From Ailurus styani (lineage: Eukaryota > Chordata > Mammalia > Carnivora > Ailuridae): a stretch of DNA of 64,000 nt. The position numbers and the translations under genes are program-made. The notes below the pieces were generated by a model, which was not told the DNA's origin, made no database searches, and saw only the letters and a list, made by a program, of their open reading frames with translations. Below, piece by piece: positions 48,243 to 58,469 of the stretch. How positions within the stretch are numbered: the stretch's first letter is position 1; the number at the start of each line of letters is the position of its first letter. The stretch spans positions 1,723 through 65,722 of the forward strand of contig LNAC01000679.1 of the NCBI GenBank assembly GCA_002007465.1, written 5' to 3'.

Positions 48243-48489
48243 AAGATGGTTTCTTCTATAAGTGGTTTTGGGAAAACTGGATAGCAATGTGCAAAAGAAT
48301 GAAGTGGGACCCAATTCAAAATAAAGACTTCAGTATAAGACCTAAAACCATAAAGCACAAAGAAGNAAGATGGTTTCTTCTATAAGTGGTTTTGGGAAAA
48401 CTGGATAGCAATGTGCAAAAGAATGAAGGGGGACCCAATTCAAAATAAAGACTTCAGTATAAGTCCTAAAACCATAAAGCACAAAGAAG
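48243..48489. repeat. 123-bp direct duplication flanking a single N (assembly join)
   Basis: 48,243-48,365 and 48,367-48,489 match over 123 bp with two substitutions, around the N at 48,366. The L1 text is collinear if one copy is removed. Confidence 0.88.
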
Positions 48490-48915
48490 AAAAAAAAGTT
48501 CAAAGAGGAACTTAAATATGAGAAGATTCTCAATATTGCTAATCAACAGGGAAAGGCAAATCAAAACCACAATGAGGTATCATCACACACCTGTAAAAAT
48601 GGTTAGGGTTAAAAAGATGGGAAGAAATGTTGGCAAGGACACGGGGAAAAGAGAACCCCTTTTACACTGTTGATGGGAATGTAAATTGGTACAGCCACCT
48701 TGGAAAACAGTATGGAGATTTATTTAAAAAAATACAAAGAGATCTGCATATAATCTGGCAATCTCACTTCTGGGTTTATATCTAAAGGAGATTAAAATAG
48801 GATATCAAAGATACATGCACTCCATGTTCACTGCAGCGTTATTCACAGTAACCAAGGTATGGAAATAGCGTATGTGTCCATTAGTGCATAAGTGTATTAA
48901 GATATGATGTATCGG

Positions 48916-49097
48916 GGTGCCTGGGTGGCTCAGTGGGTTAAAGCCTCTGCCTTTGGCTCAGGTCATGATCTCAGGGTCCTGGGATCGAGTCCTGCATTGG
49001 GCTCTCTGCTCAGCGGGGAGTCTGCTTCCTTCTCCCTCTCTGCCTACTTGTAATCTCTCTCTCTCTCTCTGTCAAATAAATAAAATCTTTTAAAAAA
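48916..49097 (+). mobile_element. Can-SINE nested in L1M
   Basis: Plus copy with GTTAAAGCCTCTGCCTTTGG and a tail AAATAAATAAAATC. Sequence on both sides is L1M, in order. The flanks ATATGATGTAT and ATATGTATAT suggest an imperfect duplication. Confidence 0.92.
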
Positions 49098-49613
49098 TAT
49101 GTATATACAGTGGATTCCTACTCAGCCATGAGAGGAAAAAAAATTTAAAAATTTCACCATTGACGGCAACATGAATGGAACTTAGAGACATAATACAAGT
49201 GAAATAAGCCAGACAAAGGCAAATACTGTATATGATATTCCTTATATATGAAATATAAAAAAGCTTGAACTTATAGAAAGACTAGAATGGCGGTAATTAG
49301 GGGTTGAGTATAGTGAAAATGGAGCGACATTGATTAAAGGGTACGAACTTCCAGTTATAAGACAAAATCCTGGGGATCTTAACGTATAAGACGATGATTA
49401 GTTAATAATATATATTATATACTTGAAAGTTACTAGAGAGTAAATCTTAAATGCTCTCACCACCCAAAGGAAAAAGAAATGTGTGGTATGATGGAGGTGT
49501 TAGCTAAGGCTAGGGCGGGATCGTTTGCAGTGTAAATGTATCATTTCAACAGGCTGTATACCCTCAACTTGTACAATGTTACGTGTCCATTCTATCTCAG
49601 TAAGGCCAGAAAA

Positions 49614-51004
49614 AAATATGTAATATAAATGTTGCTACTCTAGAAATCAGCCCCCCTCCATGAGTTTGGTGCTTTTAACTGTGTGTCGCTGTCATTTTTG
49701 TTGTTGATGCTGCTGTTTATTTGACAGGCCTGGATCTTCTGTAAAATTCACATATGTTCTTGTGTACAGTCACTGAAGCTCGTCTCAAGTTTAGTGTTGA
49801 GGTCATATTTGGGGAGAGACTTCTTTAAATCCCTTGAACCCATTACATGTACTGTACTGAGCAGCCCCTCCCATGCTGCAGCTGTTTTTAACTCTGACTT
49901 AGTCTTCAGTGCCTGCACAGGGCAACAGCATCAGTCAAAGGTGAGAGTTAGGGACCTCTCCAGTCACTCCCGGGAATACCGTAGGCTTTCACTTGTGTTC
50001 TCTCTATCCTTAAAAGGTGTGTTTCTGCTTTTCTGAGACCCCTGTACCCATCTCACTCTTGGGTATTCCATTTCAGATTTTTGGCCAGGCTCTTGTTAAC
50101 CTTAACTAGTATCTCCTCCTCATAGAACCACAGCATTAGGGAAATGTCACTGATGGTTTTTGGCAAAAGTCTTACGGAATTAGGGATTTTCCCACTGAGC
50201 AAGGCACCAAATAACATCATGCCTTATGATTAGAACTTTTCCAAGGAGTTTTCAGACAGGAAGAGCTAATTAAATACTTGTTAATATTATATCTTCAAAA
50301 AATGTAATGTCCTTACAGTGTGTGTTCTTATATACTTTGTCTTGTTTGAAAATCTCTATAACCTTGTAAGTTTAGGCTAAGCTAGTATTTTTATCTTGCA
50401 CAGTTGAGGAAGGTTAACGTAGGGTACCTGTCTGTGGTCAAATTGGTAATAACTGGTGGGACACATAACTCATGCTTAAGTATTTCCCGTTCAGTTCTAT
50501 TTGGTGATAAAGGACTCATGATCTAAGATAATGAGATGATTCAAAGAAAAAAGAAAAGAACTTGAAGGAAGAAATGGGTTCTATTCAGTTAAGAACATTT
50601 ATTTTATATCTGTGTTCCTGTTGCATGAGGGAAAAATATTTTTATAATCATCCAAACATAACTTTTCTCACCTACATATAAAAATGACTTGGTTCATCAG
50701 TATTTCAGTTTGCAATAATAGTGGACCTAAAAAATCATGAAAAGTGATTGTGAAAAAATGAGTAACTGATTTTCAGAATTAAACAGAAAATGAGATTGAT
50801 AATTATGGACCAAGCATCATCATTCTTAGAAGCATAAACACAATTAGTATCACATGTATTAATCTAGTTATTAACTATGACATAGTCTCACACAATGCGG
50901 CTTCCTGTTAACTTAGAGTCCTCAGCATCCCATCCATTTCCTAATTTTAAGGTATTTCTCATACAACATAAAAATGTCCTAATAACTGAATTTGGTAAGC
51001 CACC
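49614..51004. other. Unassigned
   Basis: 49,640-50,160 is less AT-rich and may be an old repeat I cannot name (an 80-codon frame at 49,794-50,036 has no domain). The rest is AT-rich with nothing recognised. Confidence 0.35.
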
Positions 51005-51490
51005 TTAATGATGGTCTCTACTGATTCCAAACTCTGGTGTGCATGTCCTTGTGTAATCTCCTCCTGAATGTGGATTGGATTTTTAATAGAATATGAGAGA
51101 AGGACAGACTGTCACGTGTGAGATGAGACTATCTAAAGACTTTGGTTTGTCACAGGAGCTCTCTCTAGCTCTCCCATGGATGGCTTACTCTGGGGTAAAC
51201 CCGCTGTCAGGTCATAAAATAGGTACAGAGGCCGACATGAGTGAGCTTGGAAAGTAAATTTTCTCAGGCTTGCCAAGACACGTAAGAATGAACATGGGAG
51301 CAAACCCCTCCCCAATTAAACTTGTAGATCTGTGCAGGCCTACACCTTGTGAGAAATGTTAAGTCAAAACCACCAAGCTAAATTTCTCTGATTCCTGACC
51401 CAGGAAAATATACACGAATGGATGTTTTCAGCCACTGTGTTTTGGGGTAATTTGTTACCCAGAAATAGGTAAGGATTACAGTGAGAGAAA
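51005..51490 (+). mobile_element. MLT1-like (ERVL-MaLR) LTR
   Basis: CCTTGTGTAATCTCCTCC, then GTGGATTGGATTTTTAATAG, GATTCCTGACCCAGG and TTTTGGGGTAATTTGTTACCC follow the MLT1-type order and end. Confidence 0.5.
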
Positions 51491-52379
51491 TAACTTTGCT
51501 AATTCTGATTCTGTTTGTGTAACATGTGTCCATGAATCCAACTACACTGATGGCTTTTAATAGTGTCCATTCTAGGAAGTAGAGTGACCTGTTCTCGGGA
51601 GGGGTGATTTTGAGCAGTGATTCTCGAAAGATGTGAGACAATGGCTATCAGGGTGCTTGTATTTGAATATCCAATACATGTGTTTCAGAAAATACTCCTA
51701 GGTGATTCAGAAATGTCTTTTTTTCATGGCCCTTAAGAATCACTATGTTACATAAATTGGGAAAAAACCTTGGCAGAAATTAGAACAACAGTAACCAAGC
51801 AGAGATGAACTATAAATATGTTAATACTATCTTTTGAAGAATTTCTCTTTACCATATGGAATTAAGTTCTCCTGATTATGATGATTTTGGTTGTGTATAT
51901 CTTATGTGTAATGTGGTATTCCCATGGGAACATAATATATGGAGAGAATTTTACTAGTTTCTCTCTTGTTTACTGTTGTTCACTTTCATATATACTTTTC
52001 ATTCTCATATCAAACAACATTATGTTTGTGTTGCCAAGGTGGAAGATGTGCAATAATCTCCCTTGTTTCAAAGAGATATTTTTAAGAGGCTATGGGGCTT
52101 AAAATTTTGAAATAAGGTATGCCTTTCCTAGTAAGGAGTTGGGAGAAAATACAACTAGAGATAGATCTCAAGGAAGCTTAATCCCTCAGAGACTCCAAAG
52201 AGGGCTAACTGAGAATCTTTCAGTAGAAGTATTTGTATATGAAGTAACTGGAAGTCACTGGATATTATGGAAATAGTCTTTCTATTAAAGAAATGCCTTT
52301 AAAACAAAGCAACATCATGCTGGAAGAGGCAGTGTTTATCTGCCCCACCTTACCAGGCTATAGACTTAGAAAATTACAC
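51491..52379. other. Unassigned
   Basis: No recognised element; frames of 60-87 codons are chance. Confidence 0.4.
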
Positions 52380-52545
52380 AACCCCTTCACCTATTTCATT
52401 TAATTGACATATCTACAACTTGATGAGAAACACGAGGTAGATGTAACCATTCTAGTTTTATAGTTGAGGAAAATCAGGTTCCCAAAAGTGGAAACAGGAC
52501 TTTGAAGTCAGAATCGACACTGACTTGTGCATTACTGAGCACTTC
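52380..52545 (+). mobile_element. MIR SINE
   Basis: CTATTTCATTTAATTGACAT, then AGTTTTATAGTTGAGGAAAATC and GACTTTGAAGTCAGAATCG, match the MIR core. Confidence 0.5.
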
Positions 52546-53530
52546 CATAAAAATGGTATGATCTGTGTAAGCATAGTGACGGGTGACAGAAGAGATCAGG
52601 GTGACCCCTTGTGAGAGCCTGGAGGAATGGGGGTGCCAATGGTTTCAACAGATAGACAAAACCTAAGAGAAATCCGTGACTACATACAGATCCCTGTTTA
52701 AGACTAGGCTACTCAAGAGGCAGCTTTCTGTGATATCTTTGTAAAATGTTGGAATACTGATACTGCCTATAAAGAAAACAGTAACCCTAGGTAAATAATT
52801 AAAACAAGGAAATAAAACATGACAAAATAATTTAAAAAAAAATTCTTTCCTATGGTAGACTAGTACCAATTGGATATTTCTGCCACAGGTTACATTTCCT
52901 TAACATAAGTTGGGAAACCCAATAAGCATAGAATGCCATTTAGTGTAATTATGTGATTTATTCTGTCCATAATTTAAATCTTTAATGTGTTTTTAAGGAG
53001 TTCACTATTTTGATAAATCAGTTAAAAGCTGAAACAAGAAAGAAAGGAAATGTTCTGCTTTCATTAAAAAATCAGTTATAGTTAATTAGAATAGGCAGAA
53101 CTATTATAGATCACAAAATGAATTATATATGTTAATTAGCTATAGCATAGTTAAGAATATAATATGGAATATTTATAATTGAGAGAAACTAGTTGCAGAT
53201 ACAGTTCGCATTCCTATTTAAGAATGCTTGTTTAAACAGTCACCAACATACTCAGGATTTACATACTTCATTTACATTTCCTAGGCATAATGTTGAATCA
53301 ATAAAAATACCTCAAACAGCCAACTGCCTCAAAATCTTCTTCAAAATTGTCATGTGGCAATCTTCCTAAGCAGTCAGTGGGCAGCTCCTGACTTTTCTCC
53401 ACAAGGCTTGTATTTGAGCCCAGCATAGGATTTGACTGCTTTGGAGGAAGAAGGGCACAAATTCAAAGAAACGGGTGAATTTGACATGGTGTGAACTCTG
53501 ATATCTGCCAGATAGGAGAAGCCAGCAGAG
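52546..53530. other. Unassigned
   Basis: AT-rich; no recognised element. Confidence 0.4.
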
Positions 53531-53577
53531 AAAGAAAACAAAACAAAATAAAACAAAACAACAAAACACTCCCCTAG

Positions 53578-53789
53578 GGCGCCTGGGTGGCTCAGTGGGT
53601 TAAAGCCTCTGCCTTCGGCTTAGGTCATGATCTCAGGGTCCTGGGATCGAGGCCCGCATCGGGCTCCCTGCTCGGCGGGGAGCCTGCTTCCTCCACTCTC
53701 TCTGCCTGCCTCTCTGCCTACTTGTAATCTCTCTCTCTCTGTCAAATAAATAAATAAAATTTAAAACAAACAAACAAACAAACAAAAAC
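53578..53789 (+). mobile_element. Can-SINE, young, in an A-rich target
   Basis: Plus copy with a tail that changes from (AAAT)n to (AAAC)n. CACTCCCCTAG at 53,567-53,577 and CACTCCACTAG at 53,790-53,800 form the target-site duplication. The A/C-rich bases before each copy may extend it. Confidence 0.93.
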
Positions 53790-53800
53790 CACTCCACTAG

Positions 53801-55459
53801 GTAGCACAGGCTTAGTGTGAGAGCTAGTCAGGATCCTGGTTGGAAAATGAATAAGGTAAATTTAGTTGAGATCTGTTCCTAGTGAGAATGGTAGAGATTA
53901 ACTGTTAACCTTGTTCTCATTGGCCTTTTGGAAATTGGGATGAGCTCACTTATCTTTTTTTTTCTATTCTTGGATAGGGATGGAGTTCCTTGGAAAATCA
54001 TAGCTTCAGTGACTTAGGCTTTATCTAAGGGATTTTTAATCTTAGACTAAATTTGATAAGTCACTTAATTAGCTACTATAAAACTATCAAGTTTTTCATT
54101 CACTGAACAAGAACAGCAAAACCATTCAGGGAGAAATAAGGTTATCAGCTACCACCTCTGATTTTGTAGAAATTGGTAACTATTTGGGACAGATTGAGTG
54201 TGTATGTGGATTTATGTGGAGGAGAAGAGAGAAAGTTCATTCAACAGATACACTCTGTTTTTAATCTCAAATAGAATCTCTTTTTCAGGGAGAAGCCCCT
54301 AGTCACTCCTCATTTCATTTTTCCTCATCTACATAATTCATAAAAAGAAAGCACAGTGAAATAAAACTGCTTTTAAAAATTTACTAAAATTGTTAGCCTA
54401 ATACACAAGAGGAAGAGGTAAACAGTTAAATCTATAATTTACTCCTTTACAAACTAGGTGACACATAATGGATTTGGTGAATCTATGATTGTTATTAATT
54501 TAGAGCCAAATATGAGTTTAAGCAAAACACCGGGTTTCATGGCTAAAATCATCCTGCAGTGTTGGCACAGAGTGTCTGTTTATGTTAAGACTGTGTCATT
54601 GTAAAACTTTTCTAAGTTTGGGTTTTACAGCCAAAGATGAGAACAAATGAAAATACAATATTGAAATCATTCTATGTTTAGCTTCTCTAGAACTAAATTA
54701 CATTTGGGCTCTGTCCACATGATACCAAGTGTTGGAGGGTGGTGAGAAAGAGAGTATTCTTTCTGACATTATCCTGAATCATCCAGATGAACAATGAAAA
54801 ATACCACTGAATCTTTGTGTTCAGGAAGTTTACTATATTAGAGTATCAGTTGACTTTTAACTTTATTTTTAAAGGGAAGTGAGAGTGGACATTAGTGCAT
54901 GTATTTAATATTGAAGGTTAGTTTTTCTCAAATTTCAGTGGATGGGGCTTACTCATTGTGATTCTTGAATTCCAAAAAGCTTATAAATCTGTGTGTATAT
55001 ATAAGTGTGTACATATACATATATGTATATATGTGCTCACTAATACATAAATTTTCAAAATATTTGGTCTACATCAATAGTAAAAAGTCCAGTGGGGGAA
55101 AAAAAGCCCATTTGAAAACTTATGTTTATAAAAAAGAAGAGCAAAGTATTTATTACAGGACAAAAACACTAATATAATTTCTTAAACTATTTGAGAATAA
55201 TGAAAATTCAAATTTGCTTGTGTGAATCAAAATCTTGTCAATTTCCAAAAACAGCACAGCATCAACTCTAATTTTATACACACATACTTCTAAAATAATT
55301 AAATCCTCTTTATATTGAATGGCACACTATAACAAACAAATACAGATAAAATTAAACTTCATGTTTTGGACTACTAAAGCATGTGCAGAAATGTGATTAG
55401 ATGCATAGGTGTTGTACACAAATTATTTAAACATTTCCAGTACTGGCTTTGATCACTGT
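53801..55459. other. Unassigned
   Basis: About 1.7 kb of AT-rich DNA. A short TATATGTATA-rich patch lies at 54,990-55,035. No recognised repeat or gene. Confidence 0.4.
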
Positions 55460-55640
55460 CTAGCCCCAATGATCCTAAACAAATTAAATTATAAACCCCA
55501 CTTTTTTCCTCCTTAAAAAGGGGTTAATATTATCTACTTCAAGGGTTTGGGGGAAGATTAAATTGTTTGACTATATGTAAAGCACTTGGTTCAATGCTTA
55601 GTAAGGTAGTGACTCTTTATATTTCTGATAGTTAATACAT
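55460..55640 (+). mobile_element. MIR SINE, 3' half
   Basis: AAAAAGGGGTTAATATTATC, then GGGGGAAGATTAAATTG, GTAAAGCACTTGGTTCAATGC match the MIR 3' half well. Confidence 0.65.
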
Positions 55641-56205
55641 TTGATGTTATTGTTCTGGGAAAAACCTAGAAGAGACTCCTGGTTATTCATTCAAATGTTT
55701 TTCTTTTAAAAACATCTTGTTCCTGCAAGGGTATTTTACTACTTTTTTAAATAGGCATCTCCTGGTAATAATAATGGTAATAATCACTCTTGTTACTGAG
55801 TTCTTTCCACATGCTCAGCAGTGGGCTGAGCACTTAATGGATCCCTCTCTCTCTGACCCAATAGTCACTTTAATTGCTTTCTGGGGTTCACTTAGACAAT
55901 AGACCAGCCCCCATCATGGCAGGTAATATTGGAGAATGCATAGAGAATACATGCGTATGCAACCGTTAAGATTGGAGACATGCACACACAAACTGTACAA
56001 CTACCTTGTATAAGATTACTTGAAAACAATAAAATCAGACTTGCATTTACAATTAAGAAACCTCTATCTAGCATCATAGATAGGTTGCCAGCCAGTAATA
56101 CCTGCATGGAATATATCGTGAAGGTACAACTCTGGCAATGGATTTGGAATAAGACCTGAATCGACTTCCCATGATTAAACATGACATTTAGAAAATATGA
56201 GATTT
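55641..56205. other. Unassigned
   Basis: No recognised element. Confidence 0.4.
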
Positions 56206-56207
56206 TT

Positions 56208-56395
56208 TTTTTTAAGAGAGAGAATATAAGAGAGTGGGGACGGGGGTTGGGGAGGGGCAGAGGGAGACACAGAATCTCAAGCAGACTGTGTGTGGCATGT
56301 GGAGCCAGTCATGGGGCTGGATCTCAAGACAGTGAGATCATGACCTGAGCTAAACTGAGAGTCAGACACTCAACCAGCTGAGCCACCCAGGTGCA
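56208..56395 (-). mobile_element. Can-SINE, older
   Basis: Minus copy with a GAGAGAGAATATAAGAGAG tail side, a GACACAGAATCTCAAGCAG middle and a CAACCAGCTGAGCCACCCAG head; it lacks the young GTTAAAGCC variant. Confidence 0.85.
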
Positions 56396-56606
56396 CCCAG
56401 AAGGTGTGCGATTCTTACAAAGTCAGTTACATTAGAAATCAAGTTCTTGATTTATGAAATCAAAATAACCTATAGTCTTTTGTCCCTTTTGATGATTAAA
56501 AGATATACTGATATTAAAGTGTTAGGTGGTGTCATGTATCTATACCATCAGGCTAGTTTTTATGGTGTTTTTTGTTGTTTTTTTTGTCCTTGTTTTTAGG
56601 GATGTA

Positions 56607-56627
56607 TGTGTGTGTGTGTGTGTGTGT
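56607..56627. repeat. Short (TG)n microsatellite
   Basis: About ten TG units. Confidence 0.9.
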
Positions 56628-56664
56628 TGGGTTTTTTTGCATTTATAAATACTGATAGAACTCA

Positions 56665-57225
56665 GTCATGGTACCGGTTACTTTTGCTGTATAACAAACT
56701 ACCCCAGAACTTAGTCCCACAAAATTACCATTTTATTTATTACATTCGTAGATTCTGTGGGTCAGGAATTGAGGAAGAACACAGAGATGATGACCTCTAT
56801 CTTCTCCATGCTGTCTGTGCGCTCAGCTGGGATGAATTTCATGGCTGCAGGTAACTTGATAACTGGGGGCTGGGATTATGTAGAAGCCTCTCTACTCACA
56901 CGTCTGGCGATTGATGTTGCCTGTCAGCTGAAACTTCAGCTGAGGCTTTCGGTTGGAGCACTTGCATGTGGTCTCTTCATATGGTGCCTGAGTTCATAGA
57001 GGGAACTTACTGAGAGGAGACCTCTGGAGAACAATCATCTTGAGACAACAAAGTGAGAATTACGTAGCTGTTTATTAACTTGGAAGTCATGACATTACTC
57101 TTCTCTTGGTTAAAGCAGCTGCAAATCACCTGACATTTAAGGAGAAAAACCATAGACCCCAATGCTTGATGCAAGAACTATCTAATAATTTGGAGGCCAT
57201 GTTTTTAAAACCACTTATGTCCTAC
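56665..57225 (-). mobile_element. MLT1-like (ERVL-MaLR) LTR
   Basis: Plus-strand text TGCTGTATAACAAACTACCCC, then GATTCTGTGGGTCAGGAATTG, GCTGCAGGTAACTTG and ACACGTCTGGCGATTG is the antisense of an MLT1-type LTR. Two frames of 80-82 codons inside it are chance. Confidence 0.55.
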
Positions 57226-58469
57226 TGTTGGAATTCTGGGTTTATGATAGTGCTTTCCATTCCTTCCTGATCCCAAGAATACAGTTTTCACCTAAACAGG
57301 GAATTGATAGTCTTACTCCCTCTCATCAAAGTTGATGAAAGATACTGGACCCAACTAGCTAACCCCAGTTCTTTTAGTGGCATGAAAATAGCTTGAAATT
57401 CAGTCTTTTTCAAAATAGAATAGGAAATTTCTCCATCTTTTCTAATAGCAAGTCCTACATTTTCCTATGTTAGTAACCAAGTGAAGTTTGGAGTTAATGA
57501 TTACTGGCATAATTCAAACACATAAAATCTACTTGACATAAAAAAATCCAAATAATTGGTAATGAGTTAATATTATAGTTTTGAATTACTGAGATATTGG
57601 TTTTTATTTACTTTCCTCATATATACAGGAGATGATTTTTACAAACACATGCAGGTAACATAAACACTTTATGTTTTTTGGTTTTTGCCCTATAGCCAAG
57701 GGGCTGTAATGAGTGAGTGTGGCTCTGAAAAGTTACATAGTTAATGTGATAAGAGAAAAATAATAATTTTATTAATCTGTTTTCAGACTCTTTGGTAGAG
57801 TAACTTAAGACATTTTCAAAACTTGAATTTTAATATTTTCCTGAAAGTTACACCAGTATTTAATGCAATGTCAAAGCAATAATTGTGTAACACATAAGCA
57901 TATTATTTTAGATGTTTGTGTATATTAACATCTTATGCCTTGGGTATTAAGTACCATGGGACAGGTGATTTGCTTTATATATTGGTATGTGTAGGAAGGT
58001 AATTACTACTTTCGATCATGGTGGATAATGGTTATAATTAGTACAGTAAGAATCATAATTAAATATGTGACACTATAAAACACACAGTTAAGATTGTGAG
58101 TTAACAAAGATTAGAAGTTTATAAAACAAGACTGTGTGTTAAATACACAAACCAAAAACCTGTTTTTGAAAATTGTGTGGGAGTATTAATTATTGAATGA
58201 GCACATCCAATGAGAGAAATTCAGAAGTTCTTTGAGAATATCTCTGCAATTTGTAGTGGAGTCTGGTATCCGAGTCTGCAGATTAAATGAGAAGGGGCCG
58301 TGGGTTGTTTCTTTCCCAAGTGAAACAAAGAAAGCTTTTAAAATGAACACTGAAGATGAATAAAGTAAATTAGAGTTCTTTCAGGAGGAAATGAAGGCCA
58401 ACATTCCATCTGGGAAATATTTCAAGTGTTTGAAAAGGGGAGATTCTGTTAGAGATGGGAGCCTCTTTC
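57226..58469. other. Unassigned
   Basis: AT-rich; no recognised element. Confidence 0.4.

Larger units (their letters stand above)
47888..49613 (+). mobile_element. L1M with 5' inversion, containing a SINE and an assembly duplication
   Basis: From about 48,040 to 49,613 the element is sense L1M: ORF2 C-terminal region, then an L1MA/B-like 3' UTR (ACTTCCAGTTATAAGAC, ATACTTGAAAGTTACTAGAG) ending in an A run. The first 150 bp (47,888-48,040) are the same family in reverse. In L1 coordinates they are the sequence immediately before the sense part. That is a 5' inversion as produced by twin priming. ORF2 is riddled with stops. Confidence 0.75.

Noticed and set aside
48243..48489. Tandem repeat or CRISPR-like array from the duplicated blocks
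   Set aside because: Only two copies, with an N between them; it is an assembly join in a vertebrate retroelement.
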